Assembly: GCA_949361645.1 (NCBI GenBank)
Contig: OX442433.1
Coordinates: 7,655,152-7,719,151, forward strand
Length of the DNA: 64,000 nucleotides
Direction of reading: 5' to 3'
Origin: Spongilla lacustris
Lineage: Eukaryota; Porifera; Demospongiae; Spongillida; Spongillidae
A model generated the notes under the pieces. The model had not been told where the DNA came from. It saw only the letters and a list, made by a program, of their open reading frames with translations, and ran no database searches. The translations under genes were made by a program, and so were the position numbers. Shown piece by piece: positions 21,635 through 35,696 of this stretch. Position 1 is the stretch's first letter, and every line of letters begins with the position of its first letter.

Positions 21635-24600
21635 TTCCCAGATCAGGGTGTGCCTAAATTGGGATTAGATGAATTTTGAAGTCAGCTGTTTTAGGTGAGG
21701 TGTGCTTGCATCATGTTCGGAGCCTTTCTAGCTGTGTTAACTGTGGCCTTTGCATAATTAGACTCTGTGGTTTTTTTTAATGTGAGGGTGTGTTTAACAG
21801 TCTAATGTTGACCAGTAAGGATTGGGTAGGGTTGTAGCTAGTTTTTTAGATCATGAGATGTGCACTGATGCTTACATGTATATAGTGAGAGGCTTTAGTA
21901 TTGAAGTGAATCATGTTTTTATGTTAGGGGCCAATGCTTTTATTTTAGAGTATCAGCTGATATGTAATGACTCGAGCTATGTTTTAGATAATATCACGGA
22001 AATAGTGCCGTTAGAAAGTTTGAGCTTTAATTTCAATTCATAAAGCTATGAGTTTCTTAGCAGATGACAATCACTGTATGTCTTAAAGTGAGCATCATGT
22101 TTTGGGCCTTGCTGTTAGCTACATGTAGTTCCCAGTTTATGATATGTTCTGTTGCTTATGTATCAGCCTTAGGAGACTCCTGTTGTGGTGTAGCAAGCTT
22201 ACAGCTAGGTTTTAGATGGTTGGATGTACTTGTGGTGCCACGTCTTAAGAGTAGTCTGTGCTTTAAGAGACTCAAGTGTAATGTGTGCCTAGAAAGCTTT
22301 GTGTTCTTGTTAAAGCTACAAATTACATCTGTAGGAACTTGAGATTACTGGAATGATGACTGGTTTAAGAGAGGGATTTTGTGAGCCACTTACCTAAGCT
22401 CCCAGGACATTGTGCATGTGCTAAGTATCGGTACTCCTGAGGGTGTCCATTAGTTTCATACAATCCAGTAATGTATTTGCACACAACATGATTGTGCATG
22501 CTGTTCAAGTAATGCATCATTGTTGCACATTCCCAGGTCATAGTGGACCAACGTGTGTGTGTGTGTGTGTTTTTTTTTTTGGGAGGGGGTGAGAGTAAAT
22601 TCCTGTTTTGTTATGTACTTTTAATACTTCTCCAGTAAATTAATGATTGTGGATGCTGTTGAGGTATGTAAATGAGGTGTGCTTTAATTGAAAATATAAT
22701 GATGTAAGCTTTGGGAGGAGGTGAGAGTAAATTTTTTATCTTAAAAGTATGGTTCTAGGTACAAATGACATAGTCTCTGCTTAAAAATATACTTGTATTA
22801 AAGAAAGGTGTGCTTTGCATCATGCATCTGATAACTCAGCTGAGCCTGCTGTGATTTGGGGGAGTGCTTTCATTGCAAATATCAGCTAGGTTTCCAATGC
22901 TTGGATTTAAGAGTGGTGTCATTTTAGTTCCCTGGTCTAAGTTGGGATTTTAGGACAGGTTTGCCTGAAAAAAGTTATTATTATTATTTTTATAGCTCCC
23001 GCATCATAATGTGTGCTAACTGCTACTTCTGGATATAGACTCCCTGCATTAAGAGTTACTTCTTGTGAGGGTGTGCTTAACTGTCTAATGTTGCAACCCA
23101 TTAGATGATATTGAGTAGAGATGAGTCCATTGATCTTTTTTCAGTGCTCACCTACGCTATAGTGCTGTGTACTGATTCAAATTTAGGGAAGGGCTCTCTC
23201 GTACATGTATTTAAGTGAGTCATCATTTTTAATGCTAGGAGCCGATGCTTTTATTTTAGACCATCAGCTCATTTGTCAAGCCAGCTATGTTTTGGATTGA
23301 TTTCATGAAAAGAGTGCTGTTTTTTAAGATAGGTTGTGCTTAATAAAGTTATGAGTCTTACAGCTAGTTACCAGATCACAAATGGTGCTGTTGTTTAAAG
23401 CATGGGTAGGCTCTCATCTTTAGGAGATACCTGTTGTGATTTGAAGAATTGCTTTAATGTTGCAAGTGGGTTTGTGATGTGGATTTAAGAGTGGTGTTAT
23501 TCCACCACATTGTGAGCAATGGTGTGTCGAATCAGTGGTAGAATCATTGCTTTAAGAGACTCCTAGGAAAATATAAATGAGGGAGTGCTTTAATTCAAAA
23601 TGTAATAATATAGGCTTCTTTGTTTGTTATTGCACTAAAAGTAAAAAGTTTGCTGTTTTAAGAGAGTTGTACTTGCATTGTGATGTGAGCTAGTTTCAGG
23701 TCATAGTGTGTAATTGTTAATTGTTCATGTCAACCCTTTACGTTTACGTTACGTGTTTCCAGTAAGGTTTAAAATGTTTGAGAAATCAGCTGTACGTCTT
23801 ATAGGAGCATCATGTTTTGAGCCTTGCTGTTAGCAACATGTAGTTCCCAGATTGTAATATGTGCCGTTGCTTGGTATGAGCTTTAGGAGACTCCTGTTGA
23901 GATTTGAAGGAGTGATTTCATTTAAAACTATCCACTAATGTTGCAAGCCTAGGTTTTAGAAGTTGGGATGAAAGTTTGGTGTATGTCTTTGACAGTTGTT
24001 GTGACCCTTTTTAGCCTGGGCGTTTATTAGAAAAGCTTTGTTAAATGATTCATTCTGTAGGAACTTTAGATTATTGGAAAGATTATTGGTTTAAGAGAGG
24101 GGCGTTGTGAGCCATTTATCTAAGTTCCCAGGACATTGTGCATGTGCTAAGTATCGGTACTCCTGAGGCTGTGCTTTAATTTCATACCATCCAATTCTTG
24201 TGCATGCTGTTGAAGACAGGTATGTGCTTGGAAAACTAGATGAGGGTGTGCTTTTATTGAAATGTTGAGGTTTATGTGTGTGAGTCTCTGAACCACGCAG
24301 CATCCTATTATTATGGAAGGATGTGATTTCAGTTTTGATTCATACAAGCCTCCAACCAGGTCGTTATTGAGCCTTGTAGCTAGTTCAATATCATAATGTT
24401 TACATATGGATTGAGCCTCTCTTTTTACAAGTGACTCATGTTTTTATGTCATGGTGTGCTTATTTACTCAATTGTGTAAAACATTAAGCTAGATTTTTAT
24501 AGGAAAACTGTCATTTTGGAATGCATCGTGTAGCAATTAAGTTTCCAGGTTGTAAGTGAACAAAAAATGTGTGGGTAAATTCTCTTGTTTTTTTATGTGA

Positions 24601-26001
24601 ATGTGTGCTTTTATTGATACTTATCCAGTAAAGTACATGTAATCCTTGCACAAAATGATTGTGCATGCTGTTGGGGTATGAAAACCACTGTGTTGCTTTC
24701 ATAATAAGGTTGTGTACTCATTGAAAATATAAATTGTGAGCTTTTAGCTGTGTGGCTTGTTTCTTTGAAAGTAAGGTTTAATAAAGGTAATCTCTGTTTT
24801 AGGTGTTAGGGAAAGTCATGGTTTTTTAAAAATTAAGGTGTGCTTTGCATCGTGATGTGAGCCTTATAGATCATAGTGTGTGCAGCAAGGTTTTTGATAA
24901 GTTGTTTTAAGAGAAGGCATCCCAGATCAGTTTCATGTAATCATGTATGGATTCCTTTTCAAAACACCACTCATCCAGCCTTATTATGATAAAAGGGAGT
25001 GCTTTCATATAAGAAAAATACTTGCTAATGTTACAAGCCACTGGTATCTTGGTTGCGTCTGTGATTACTGCTTTTCTCCAATCATAATAGAGCTTGTAAA
25101 GTGATCCTTTAATTTTTTTTTGAAACTAACAAAGCTCTGTAAGTTTTCAAAGCGCTTTAAAAGCAGGTGTCATTTATAAAGAAGCATCCCCTGGTCTAAG
25201 AATTCAAATAAATAAATCATTAATACTACACTGTACATGAGGGGGGGGGGGGGAGGGCAAAACTTAAAAGGCAAATCTTATATCACATCAAGTGTGGTTT
25301 TTTTCCTTCTTTTGCATAAAATGAATTTGGAAGGCTGATGATTGAAGTTCATGTGTGCTCTGCTTTGTTGTTAAGTCAGATTGTGCTTTTATTCCATAGA
25401 AGATAATTTTGCATCGTGTTGAGGTATTGGCAGGGTTTTTAAAAGTCATTACAATTCTGTTATGTGATCTACCACTGTGGATTTTGCAGAATCAAGGATC
25501 CTGTTATGTTTATCAGAGTAGATGCATGGTTTCTCCTATTGGTGTATGTGGTATGAAAGCTTACATGTACATGTGAGAGGCTTTTCACAAACATGCAGGG
25601 CTAATTAAATTCATAAATTCAAGGTTTACATGAATTTGATTTGATTGTTCCTTCCTGTGAGAGATGTTACTGATATGAGTTCACACCATCTGTTTGCAAG
25701 GTACATGTACAGTAGTGTAGGTTAGGTATCCATTCACTGAATGTTTTGTTCTTGCAGTAGAGCTTACAGCTATAGTCTCAGCATCTGAAGATATACATGT
25801 ACACAATGTATAGGGAAGATTGATGTTTTTAAGAGAGGTGTGCTTGCATGATGATGTCCCAGGTCATAGTGCTTGTATGGGTGGACACGCAGCTTAAAGA
25901 GTGTGAGGGCGTGCTTTAATTTTCAACTCATAGCATAATGTGGCATCACACAAGATGACTTTTGTTCATTCTTTTGAAGGTGCTTAAAAAAACTGACAGG
26001 G

Positions 26002-26317
26002 CTGTAGCCAGGGGGGTTTGATGGAATAGAACAACCCCCCTCCCACCCCCACCCTGTATTGAATGTCACCCATGACCATAAAAAATTAATAATGATAGGT
26101 TTTATTGAATGTGTGTGTAATCGGTCAGGACATCACTCATCCACCTTTTCAATTGACCCGAAAGTGGACCCCCCCCCCCCCCCCCCCCCCCCCCCACTGG
26201 TTGAATTAGCGGAATGCAGACAGCACCCCCACCCCACCCCCACAGGTTGAATCGGCCAAATGTCCATGGACAGCACCCCCCCCCTCCCCCCTTTGAAAGT
26301 CTGGCTATGGCCCTGAA
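26002..26317. mobile_element. MITE near the palindrome centre, C-rich
   Basis: The left end AGGGCTGTAGCCAGGGGGGT pairs with the right end, which reads CTGGCTATGGCCCT. Between them are C-runs, one about 24 bases long (about 26170-26194). It sits just left of the point (about 26365) where arm orientation flips. No coding sequence is supported. The target duplication is uncertain. Confidence 0.6.
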
Positions 26318-26364
26318 TGAGGGTGTGCTTTCATTGAAGATGTAAGTTTTGAGCTTCTAGACAT

Positions 26365-29300
26365 GTACATATAGTTCATACATGTACATGTTGAAAGCAA
26401 GCACAATCACACATAACAACAGGAGTATATTGAAGTTATGAGTCCTGTGTCTACCCATACTTTAGCACACTAAACCTAATTTAAGACGGAGTCTCACAAC
26501 ATGATGCATTAGAAATCTACATGTGGCTTGCAACATTAGTTCATGCTTTAAAACGAAAGCACACAATAGGTTTCTCCATAAAACGAGAGCCTACCCATAC
26601 ACAAGCAACAACAATCATAATGCAAGTAACAATTTTTAAAAACACAACCTATAGTTATAATTACTACCACTAACCTTACTTTTAAAGACACAAAGTGACA
26701 CAGCACTAAGCTCACAACATTTTTAATGAAAATAAACCTTAATAGAACACAGAGTTTTTCTAAGCACACACTCAACAGTATGCACAAATTGTTCAGATTA
26801 CATTAACGGATGCCATCTTTAAAATTGGAATCTTCTCCAAACCTACAGGTGTATTGTTAAACAGAGACTACATCTAACCTTACTTTTCACTATAACACAC
26901 ACAGATATAAGCTCTTTTAATAAAATCACACCCAGATTTAACACAGGTTTTCATACCTTCAAAGCATGTACAATAATTTTGCTGACATTACTGGATACTG
27001 ATACTTAGCACAATGTCCTAAGAACTTAAGCTAAGTGGCTCACACCATCCCTAGCTCACTTAAAACAGCAATCTTTCCAATATTTACGTTTGTACCTTTA
27101 ACCTTAGTTTTGAAAAAAACACATCAGTCATTTAACAAAAAGCATTTAGAAGCACACAACACCTGAGTCAAGTTATAATGCTCATAAAATCATTCACATT
27201 ATGCAAGGATATGCAGCACCCAAACATCTAATACCTAGCTGGAGGCTTGTCTCTTTTAAGACGTAAGTTGACTTCCCAAACATTTAAACCTTGCTGGAGG
27301 TTGTTTAGAACACCTCAACATAACAACAGAAGTCTGTTAGTCAACATAATAAGTACACGCTAAGTGACTCACATCAGCCTGAGACAATGCAACCTCTCGT
27401 AAAACAACAACTTTCCCAGTTTACAAGCTTGAACTCACTTCTTAAATGGCACACAAAGACACCATTACATTTTGAATACAGAGCTTTTTATATGAATCTA
27501 CTAAAGCAGTGATTCTACCACTACAAGCATCAGAAAGCTACTTGCAACATTATAGTCGATACTAAAGCAATTCTTCAAACCACAGCAGGTATCTCCTAAA
27601 CAAAATAGCCTACCCGTAATCAGTATAAATTGTGATTTTTTGAGACTTATAACTTTATGCATTGAAATTAAAGCTCCCCCTCTACTCTTCCCATGAAATC
27701 ATCTAAAACATAGCTGGAGGCTTGACAAATGAGCTGATACTCTGCATCAACCCCTAACATAAAAACATGATTCACTTAACTGAATATGAGAGCCTATCCT
27801 AATGATCTGGGAAGTAGCTTAGGTGACAGATTTGGAACTGGAAATAAGGCTCATGTCATAGTGGAAAGGACACCGGCCTTACAAATCTATTTAAACAATG
27901 TGCCCATGGATAAATTTTTATTATCTGGGATGACCGTTGAAAATAAAGTATGCATTCTCTTTTTAATTAATCTAACACCTTGCTAAAATGACAAATTTCA
28001 TATTTCAAAGAGTACACAGTGGTTTTCATACCCCAACAGCATGCACAATCATTTTGTGCAAGGATTACATGTACTTTACTGGATAAGTATCAATAAAAGC
28101 ACACACTCACATAACAAAACAAGAGGATTTACCCACACATTTTTGTTAATTGCTACACGATGCATTCCAAAATGGCAGTTTTCCTATGAAAATCTAGCTG
28201 AATGTTTTACACAATTGAGTAAATAAGCACACCATGACATAAAAACATGAGTCACTTGTAAAAAGAGAGGCTCAATCCATATGTGAACATTATGATATTG
28301 AACTAGCTACAAGGCTCAATAACGACCTGGTTGGAGGCTTGAATGAATCAAAATTGAAATCACATCCTTCCATAATAATAGGATGCGTGACAAACCTCAA
28401 CATTTCAATAAAAGCACACCCTCATCTAGTTTTCCAAGCACATACCTCTGCAGCATGCACAACGATTTTGTGTGCAAATACATTACTGGATGGTATGAAA
28501 TTAAAGCACATCCTCAGGAGTACTGATACTTAGAACATGCACAATGTCCTGGGAACTTAGATAAATGGCTCACAACGTCCCTCTCTTAAACCAATAATCT
28601 TTCCAATAATCTAAAGTTCCTACGGAATGAATCATCTAACAAGGCTTTTCTAATAAACGCCCAGGCTAAAAAGGGTTACAACAACTGTCAAAGACATGCA
28701 CCAAACTTTCATCCCAACTTCTAAAACCTAGGCTTGCAACATTAGTGGATAGTTTTAAATGAAATCACTCCTTCAAATCTCAACAGGAGTCTCCTAAAGC
28801 TCATACCAAGCAACGGCACATATTACAATCTGGGAACTATATGTTGCTAACAGCAAGGCTCAAAACATGATGCTCTCTTAAGACGTACAGCTCACTTCTC
28901 AAACATTTTAAACCTTACTGGAAACACCTTAAAACGTAAAGGGTTGACATGAACAATTAACAATTACACACTATGACCTGGAGCTAGCTCACATCACAAT
29001 GCAAGTACAACTCTCTTAAAACAGCAAACCTTTTACTTTTAGTGCAATAACAAACAAAGAAGCCTATATTATTACATTTTGACTCACTCATTTATATTTT
29101 CCTAGGAGTCTCTTAAAGCAATGATTCTACCACTGATTCGACACACCATTGCTCACAATGTGGCGGAATAACACCACTCTTAAATCCACATCACAAACCC
29201 ACTTGCAACATTAAAGCAATTCTTCAAATCACAACAGGTATCTCCTAGAGATGAGAGCCTACCCATGCTTTAAACAACAGCACCATTTGTGATCTGGTAA

Positions 29301-32036
29301 CTAGCTGTAAGACTCATAACTTTATTAAGCACAACCTATCTTAAAAAACAGCCCTCTTCCCATGAAATCAATCCAAAACATAGCTGGCTTGACAAATGAG
29401 CTGATGCTCTAAAATAAAAGTATCGGCTCCTAGCATTAAAAATGATGACTCACTTAAATACATGTATGAGAGAGCCCTTCCCTAAATTCGAATCAGTACA
29501 CAGCACTATAGCGTAGGTGAGCACTGAAAAAAGATCAACGGACTCATCTTTACTCAACATCATCTAATGGGTTGCAACATTAGACAGTTAAGCACACCCT
29601 CACAAGAAGTAACTCTTAATGCAGGGAGTCTATATCCAGAAGTAGCAGTTAGCACACATTATGATGCGAGAGCTATAAAAAATAAAAATAATAACTTGTT
29701 TCAGGCAAACCTGTCCTAAAATCCCAACTTAGACCAGGGAACTAAAATGACACCACTCTTAAATCCAAGCATTGGAAACCTAGCTGATATTTGCAATGAA
29801 AGCACTCCCCCAAATCACAGCAGGCTCAGCTGAGTTATCAGATGCATGATGCAAAGCACACCTTTCTTTAATACAAGTATATTTTTAAGCAGAGACCATG
29901 TCATTTGTACCTAGAACCATACTTTTAAGATAAAAGCTTACATCATTATATTTTCAATTAAAGCACACCTCATTTACATACCTCAACAGCATCCACAATC
30001 ATTAATTTACTGGAGAAGTATTAAAAGTACATAACAAAACAGGAATTTACTCTCACCCCCTCCCAAAAAAAACACACACACACACACACGTTGGTCCACT
30101 ATGACCTGGGAACGTGCAACAATGATGCATTACTTGAACAGCATGCACAATCATGTTGTGTGCAAATACATTACTGGATGGTATGAAACTAATGGACACC
30201 CTCAGGAGTACCGATACTTAGCACATGCACAATGTCCTGGGAGCTTAGGCAAGTGGCTCACAAAATCCCTCTCTTAAACCAGTCATCATTCCAGTAATCA
30301 GGTGTAATTTGTAGCTTTAAGAAGAACACAAAGCTTTCTAGGCACACATTACACTTGAGTCTCTTAAAGCACAGACTACTCTTAAGACGTGGCACCACAA
30401 GTACATCCAACCATCTAAAACCTAGCTGTAAGCTTGCTACACCACAACAGGAGTCTCCTAAGGCTGATACATAAGCAACAGAACATATCATAAACTGGGA
30501 ACTACATGTAGCTAACAGCAAGGCCCAAAACATGATGCTCACTTTAAGACATACAGTGATTGTCATCTGCTAAGAAACTCATAGCTTTATGAATTGAAAT
30601 TAAAGCTCAAACTTTCTAATGGCACTATTTCCGTGATATTATCTAAAACATAGCTCGAGTCATTACATATCAGCTGATACTCTAAAATGAAAGCATTGGC
30701 CCCTAACATAAAAACATGACTCATTTTAATACTAAAGCCTCTCACTATATACATGTAAGCATCAGTGCACATATCATGATCTGAAAAACTAGCTACAACC
30801 CTACCCAATCCTTTTACTGGTCAACATTAGACAGTTAAACACACCCTCACATTAAAAAAAAACCAGAGAGTCTAATTATGCAAAGGCCACAGTTAACACA
30901 GCTAGAAAGGCTCCGAACATGATGCAAGCACCCCTCACCTAAAACAGCTGTCTTCAAAATTCATCTAATCCCAATTTAGGCACACCCTGATCTGGAAACT
31001 AGCTAACAGGCTCGCAATGGGATACAGTGACACTGCTCTTAAATCCAATCATCGAAAACCTGTCTGGTGGCTTGTAACATTAGCTGGCGATTTTTAACAA
31101 AAGCACCCCTTCATATCACAACTGTCTGTTTAAAAAGAAAAGAGCCATCCATGCATACACAAGCAGCAACAAAAAAAGATCTGGGATGAACATTGAAAGT
31201 AATGCACACCTTCTCTTTAGAAAAGCAAATTATCTAAAACCTTGCTGGAGGCTTGCAACATTAGCTTTGAGATTGGTGGTCTAAACACTGACACATAATT
31301 AAGCAACAGCACACACTATGATCTGGAACTAGGAATAAGGCTTGTACCCACTTTTCTTTAAAATTGCAACCTTTGCTATCATCTAAACCTGCAGGTGTAT
31401 TTTTAAGCAGAGAGCACCTTTAACCTTAATAACCCTCACAGCTAGAAGCTCACGTTGAAAGCACCACCATATTAGATTTACAAAGCAAATACCTAGCTTA
31501 ACAGCATGCACAATTAATCACTTTACTGGATGGAGGCTTGAATGCTCTCTGGCCCTTCACATATGTATGACATGAGGCTTTCCTTACAGTATTAAATGGC
31601 ACTTCACATAACACAAGAGTATCCTTTAATCCGGCACAGGCAGTAACCATACATAGCATTGGTTTGGCTCCACGGGATCTTAGCTACGTAGCTAGCTAAG
31701 AGACAAAATCAGATATGCGCACAAATTACTGTGTGCTGCTGCGATGCTGCTGTAGGCTATTAGCTCCGAGAGCTGTAATCTTAGATTTGATTTGATTACA
31801 CACGCGTGTATACACGTGTGCGTCTCCGTTTCCTAACTCACAGAATGGCATTGCATGTCAAATTCTTATCAGCCCGTAGTAGTGTCTGTCTGTACGATTG
31901 TGCTAATTGGTGCGCACCACATTGGATGTAAACATGTAATTAGCACTTGCTGACTCGCAACACGGGCATTGCTTTTTAAAAAAGATCCGCCTCCGAATTG
32001 TATCACGTGACTGAGACTGTTATCACAAAATAAGTC
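26365..32036. repeat. Right arm of giant palindrome (inner part)
   Basis: Reverse complement of 19730 to about 26000, with many substitutions and small indels. It preserves the empty site of the gypsy LTR-gag insertion (near 31050). One stretch, 27786-27986, reads like an exon (GDRFGTGNKAHVIVERTPAL, then a GT donor after VENK). I found no partner for it in the left arm, so it may be a separate small insertion of unknown origin. Confidence 0.8.
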
Positions 32037-32850
32037 TTCTCAGGTAGATTAAGGCAAGGCTTTTTCGGCAATAATTGAATTCAATTGTTTTAATGAACCA
32101 CTTGACTTCTAATACTTTCTATTCCTCATTTCAAAGATGATAGTGACACGGTGGTCTGCTCTCATTGAACGCGTGGAAACTAAGCCCTACGCCCCGAAAA
32201 ATTGAAATGGTTACGTACACCCATAGCAACGAACCTGACAACCGATGCCTTTTAGAACCAGCTGTGCACGGGGTACATAAAACGTAATCAACACCTAAAA
32301 GCCATACTAGCAGTGATAAACACCTTTGAACTATATTGTAAGCAAAAATCACGTGGCCTGGTGTTGCCAACTGTCGGCTCTGGTACTTCAAACCTATCGA
32401 CTTACGCACGGCGATCACCGACTACATGTGTTCAAAAAACTACAACGACGCTCGGTGACTGAATTGGAACATGCCAAAGCTATCACGGTAAAGTTAGTTG
32501 TTTGTACTGTCGTTTTTTGGTACAGGTTAGTGGCAACGCATTTTCTGAAGTAGATTTCTAGCCTTTGAAAATCCACCATTTTGGTGTCTTTTTGGGGGTG
32601 GGGGAATTAATATTTGCGCAATGAAGTGGGTTTTAACAGAGCGTTTAAAATATAGCCTTATATTTCTTTTGGTCTAAATTTGACTCCATGCTCGTATGTA
32701 AATAGATTGAGCTTGAACTGAATTATTATTTATTCTTTACTCTCTTGGCTGGAGGGGGGATGGCAGCTACCAATTGTGGCTCAATACTTAGTAAGTGTTC
32801 TTGCACAATGCGCATCAGGTTCTGCATGTGGTTGTGGATTGGAGCAAATG

Positions 32851-34650
32851 TCAAGCCAAGAATTTTGCATGAATTGACTTGGCCCCTGAAAAGGGGGCTG
32901 TTTCTCCTTTGGGGTTATCGCCAACAATTTGGCTGGATATGTGGTGCATCCTTTCCTCACCAGCCAGACAGATTCCTGATGATTTGAGCCACCTGAAACA
33001 CCAGTGAGTTAGAATTGAGCCTTTGCTGTATGTTGTGACACACCGCCTTAGAAGCCTCAGTGTATTCCAAGGTATGGCAAGCCCAGCCTTAATCGCCGGC
33101 AATACATGTACCTGAACTTTAGTCCATGATGAGTAGGCAGCTGTAGTTTAGCTCTGGTGACATGCACGAATGTTATTGGCAGAAGTGAGTGTATATATTA
33201 TGTAATCTCTGTACAAGTCATTGACATTCACTTAACTGCTTCCCCTGTAGCAAGTTGTATGATGGCTTTGTCAGGACTAGCTGGTAGAGATTACCCTCTT
33301 CAGCAAACTCGCTGCTTGCTTCTCCTCCTCAGGTGTAAGTGTTGGTGCACACTCATGCCCTTCATAGTCACCATCCTTAATATCCCTGCTGCAGTCTGTA
33401 TACAGTGCTCCAGAACATCTGACAGCAGCATTATCACACTTGATGATAGTCTGACTAGGGGACCATCCTGGTGACCGTCAGGGGATTTTCCTCTGGGCAG
33501 CAGGGGATCATCCTCTGAGCAGCAGGGGACCATCCTCTGAGTAGCAGGGAATCATCCTCAGAGCAGCAGGGGATCAACCTCTGAGCAGCAGGGGACCATC
33601 CTCTGATCAGCAGGGGACCGTCCTCTGAGCAGCATGGGACTGTCCTCTGAGCGGCAGGGGATCATCCTCTGAGCAGCAGGAGATCATCCTCTGAGCAGCA
33701 GGGGATCATCCTCTGAGCAGCAGAGGATCATTCTCTGGGCAGCATGGGACCATCCTCTGATCAGCAGGGGACCATCCTCTGATCAGCAGGGGACCGTCCT
33801 CTGAGCAGCATGGGACTGTCCTCTGAGCAGCAGGGGATCATCCTCTGAGCAACAGGGGATCATCCTCTGGGCAGCATGGGACCATCCTCTGAGCAGCAGG
33901 GGACCATCCTCTGAGCAGCAGGGGGCCATCCTCTGAGCAGCATGGGACCATCCTCTGATCAGCAGGGGACCGTCCTCTGAGCAGCATCTGAGCAGCAGGG
34001 GATCATCCACTGAGCAGCAGGAGATCATCCTCTGATCAGCAGGGAACCATCCTCTGAGCAGCAGGGGATCATCCTCCGGGCAGCATGGGACCATCCTCTG
34101 GGCAGCATGGGACCATTACTGAGCAACATGGGACCATCTCTAAGCAGCAGTAGTCCTCTGAGCAGCATGGACGGTTCACAGCATCATATGCTGCTATCCA
34201 CTCCCGGAGGCATTTGGAGCACACCAGTGCACCACACAGCAGTTCCAGTGGCTGTGAGAGGGTGTTGGAGCACAGTGCACACTTCAGCTCCTTTAGCATT
34301 GATAGGTTGTTAGCTCTTGCCAAAGGTGGGCTAGGCTCACTATGGAGAACTAGAGGAGGGGCAATCTTCTCAAGATGACCTCTTATGATGTCATATGTTT
34401 ACTTGTTTTGCCACTCAAATAGCATCACTACACATTTGTGATGCACTCACTTTGTGATGGCACAGATGGTTCTCTACATACCCAGCTTACATTGCATGCA
34501 GAACATCTCAGGGTTACATCATCCCCAGATGTGTCAATGTCAAAAGCTTTTTTCAGCTCAGCTGAGAATGCTATGCACTCAGAGCTGGTTCTTTTCTTTG
34601 CCTTGTACTTCGTTAGCCTCTGCCCACACACTCTGCAATGTATGGAAATT
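32851..34650 (-). pseudogene. RAG1 N-terminal-like (N-RAG-TP type) zinc-finger/RING gene, broken
   Basis: Minus-strand order: near 34640, CRVCGQRL, then KKAFDIDTSGDD and RCSAC ending at a GTAAGC donor. This is the CRxCG...F-x-IDV...C-x2-C layout of the RAG1 zinc-binding region. At 34370-34160 is a RING domain (LKCALC, then LSQPLEL, CGALVCSKCLREW, and a CC pair). At 33470-33280 come VRCSGALYTDCSRD and LTPEEEKQAASLLKRV. At 33100-32880 come KAGLAIPWNTLRLLRR, a short intron, then WLKSSGICLAGEERM and QIVGDNPKGETAPFSG. From memory, the whole series resembles proteins annotated RAG1-like that are multicopy in cnidarians and sponges, and the N-RAG-TP transposons of Aplysia. No RAG1 catalytic core follows. 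A minisatellite interrupts the RING end and the 3' part is missing, so this copy is probably dead. Confidence 0.65.
33480..34150. repeat. 22-bp minisatellite inside the RAG1-N-like gene
   Basis: About 30 copies of CCTCTGAGCAGCAGGGGATC plus AT, with variants (GGGACCATC, GATCAGCAG, GGGCAGCATG). Its right border merges with the coding sequence just after the RING (minus-strand CCATGCTGCTCAGAGGACTA), which contains the same GCTGCTCAGAGGA core. The array therefore seems to have expanded from that coding stretch. With a 22-bp unit, successive copies change frame, so the open frames here are artefacts. Confidence 0.9.
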
Positions 34651-35696
34651 GTAATCCATACCTATAATGTATAGGGCAAAACCACAACGTACGTCGATTA
34701 TTCATGCAATACGCTCAGCTTGTTCGTGGTGACAGAAAATGCGTTGCCACTTCAGGTTAGTAAATTCTGGTAGCCACATGCCTCCTGAGCATCGCTGTAG
34801 TACTCATACCTTCCAGTTCAGTCACCAAAGGCTACGTCGTCGCATTTAGTAATGCCCTCCTTCTAAATACGTATCGCGTGACCTTGCTAAACGGTATGCG
34901 CATGCTATCTATGTGGAATTTCAATTGTGCGCATTGACTGGACATGACAGGAAAAGGAATGCAGTGTTTGAGTTCGTTTTCAGTGTTTGATTTGCTAGTT
35001 CTGGTGAGTTATGGTTTGCTTTTAAACATCAGATGTCTATAATGAGCCATCAGTTAAGAAATATATGGTAATACCGTAAATGATCTAATTGTTGACTTAG
35101 TTTCCAGCCGCACACAACCGTGGTGAACTGTTTGATGGTTCTTATCATCGCAAGATGAAGCTACGATGTGCGCATGCGATTGTGTTGTATCCGGTTGTAA
35201 TCTTGTGTGCCTTTGCCGGCAACGTAAACAAGTACCTCTACCTGTATCTTTTGGTTTAAATTAAAGCTATAACTATCTACTATGTTTTTGCCGATTGGGG
35301 TTTAGTGAATCGACTAACGCGGTTAAGATAGAAGCCTGAACATTGGACCCGGTACTTTTGGGGTTTAAGCGTTCTTTTTTGCCAGTATGCTTGAAGTACT
35401 CATTCCTTCCAACCCCAACCCCAAAACGGATTCTACATAGTTCAGTGAGTGGATCCGACTAATAAAATATCCAGAAACCCGTTGGCATCCCCGCCGGCAA
35501 AGCCTATATATGCTATTTATGCTTACCTTTTGGTTCTATGCGGCCACTTTTGACAGCTGCACGTGATAATATTTTCGCGGCAAATTCCCAATTTGCTGCA
35601 GGAGCCTCACGTATAGAAGCATAAGGCTTTTTTTTGCAAACAGGCAAGTTGTAGTAACATTTGGTGTCTATTTGAAACAATTGGTTGTAGGGATTC

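Larger units (their letters stand above)
19588..25998. repeat. Left arm of giant palindrome: degenerate tandem repeats
   Basis: Outside the insertions, this arm is made of many degenerate copies of phrases such as AGCTAGTTCCCAGATCAT, TAGGAGACTCCTGTTGTGAT, GAGTGCTTTCATT and GCAAGCCT...AGGTTTTAGAT, recurring a few hundred bases apart with heavy divergence. Small open frames (for example 22064-22342) are mirrored on the other arm (30566-30258). They have no recognisable domain, and the repeat structure explains them. A (GT)n at 22553-22570 is mirrored near 30075. Confidence 0.75.

Noticed and set aside
22064..22342. 92-codon ORF repeated on the opposite arm (30258-30566)
   Set aside because: No domain or splice context; it lies in degenerate tandem repeats, and the second copy is simply the palindrome partner.
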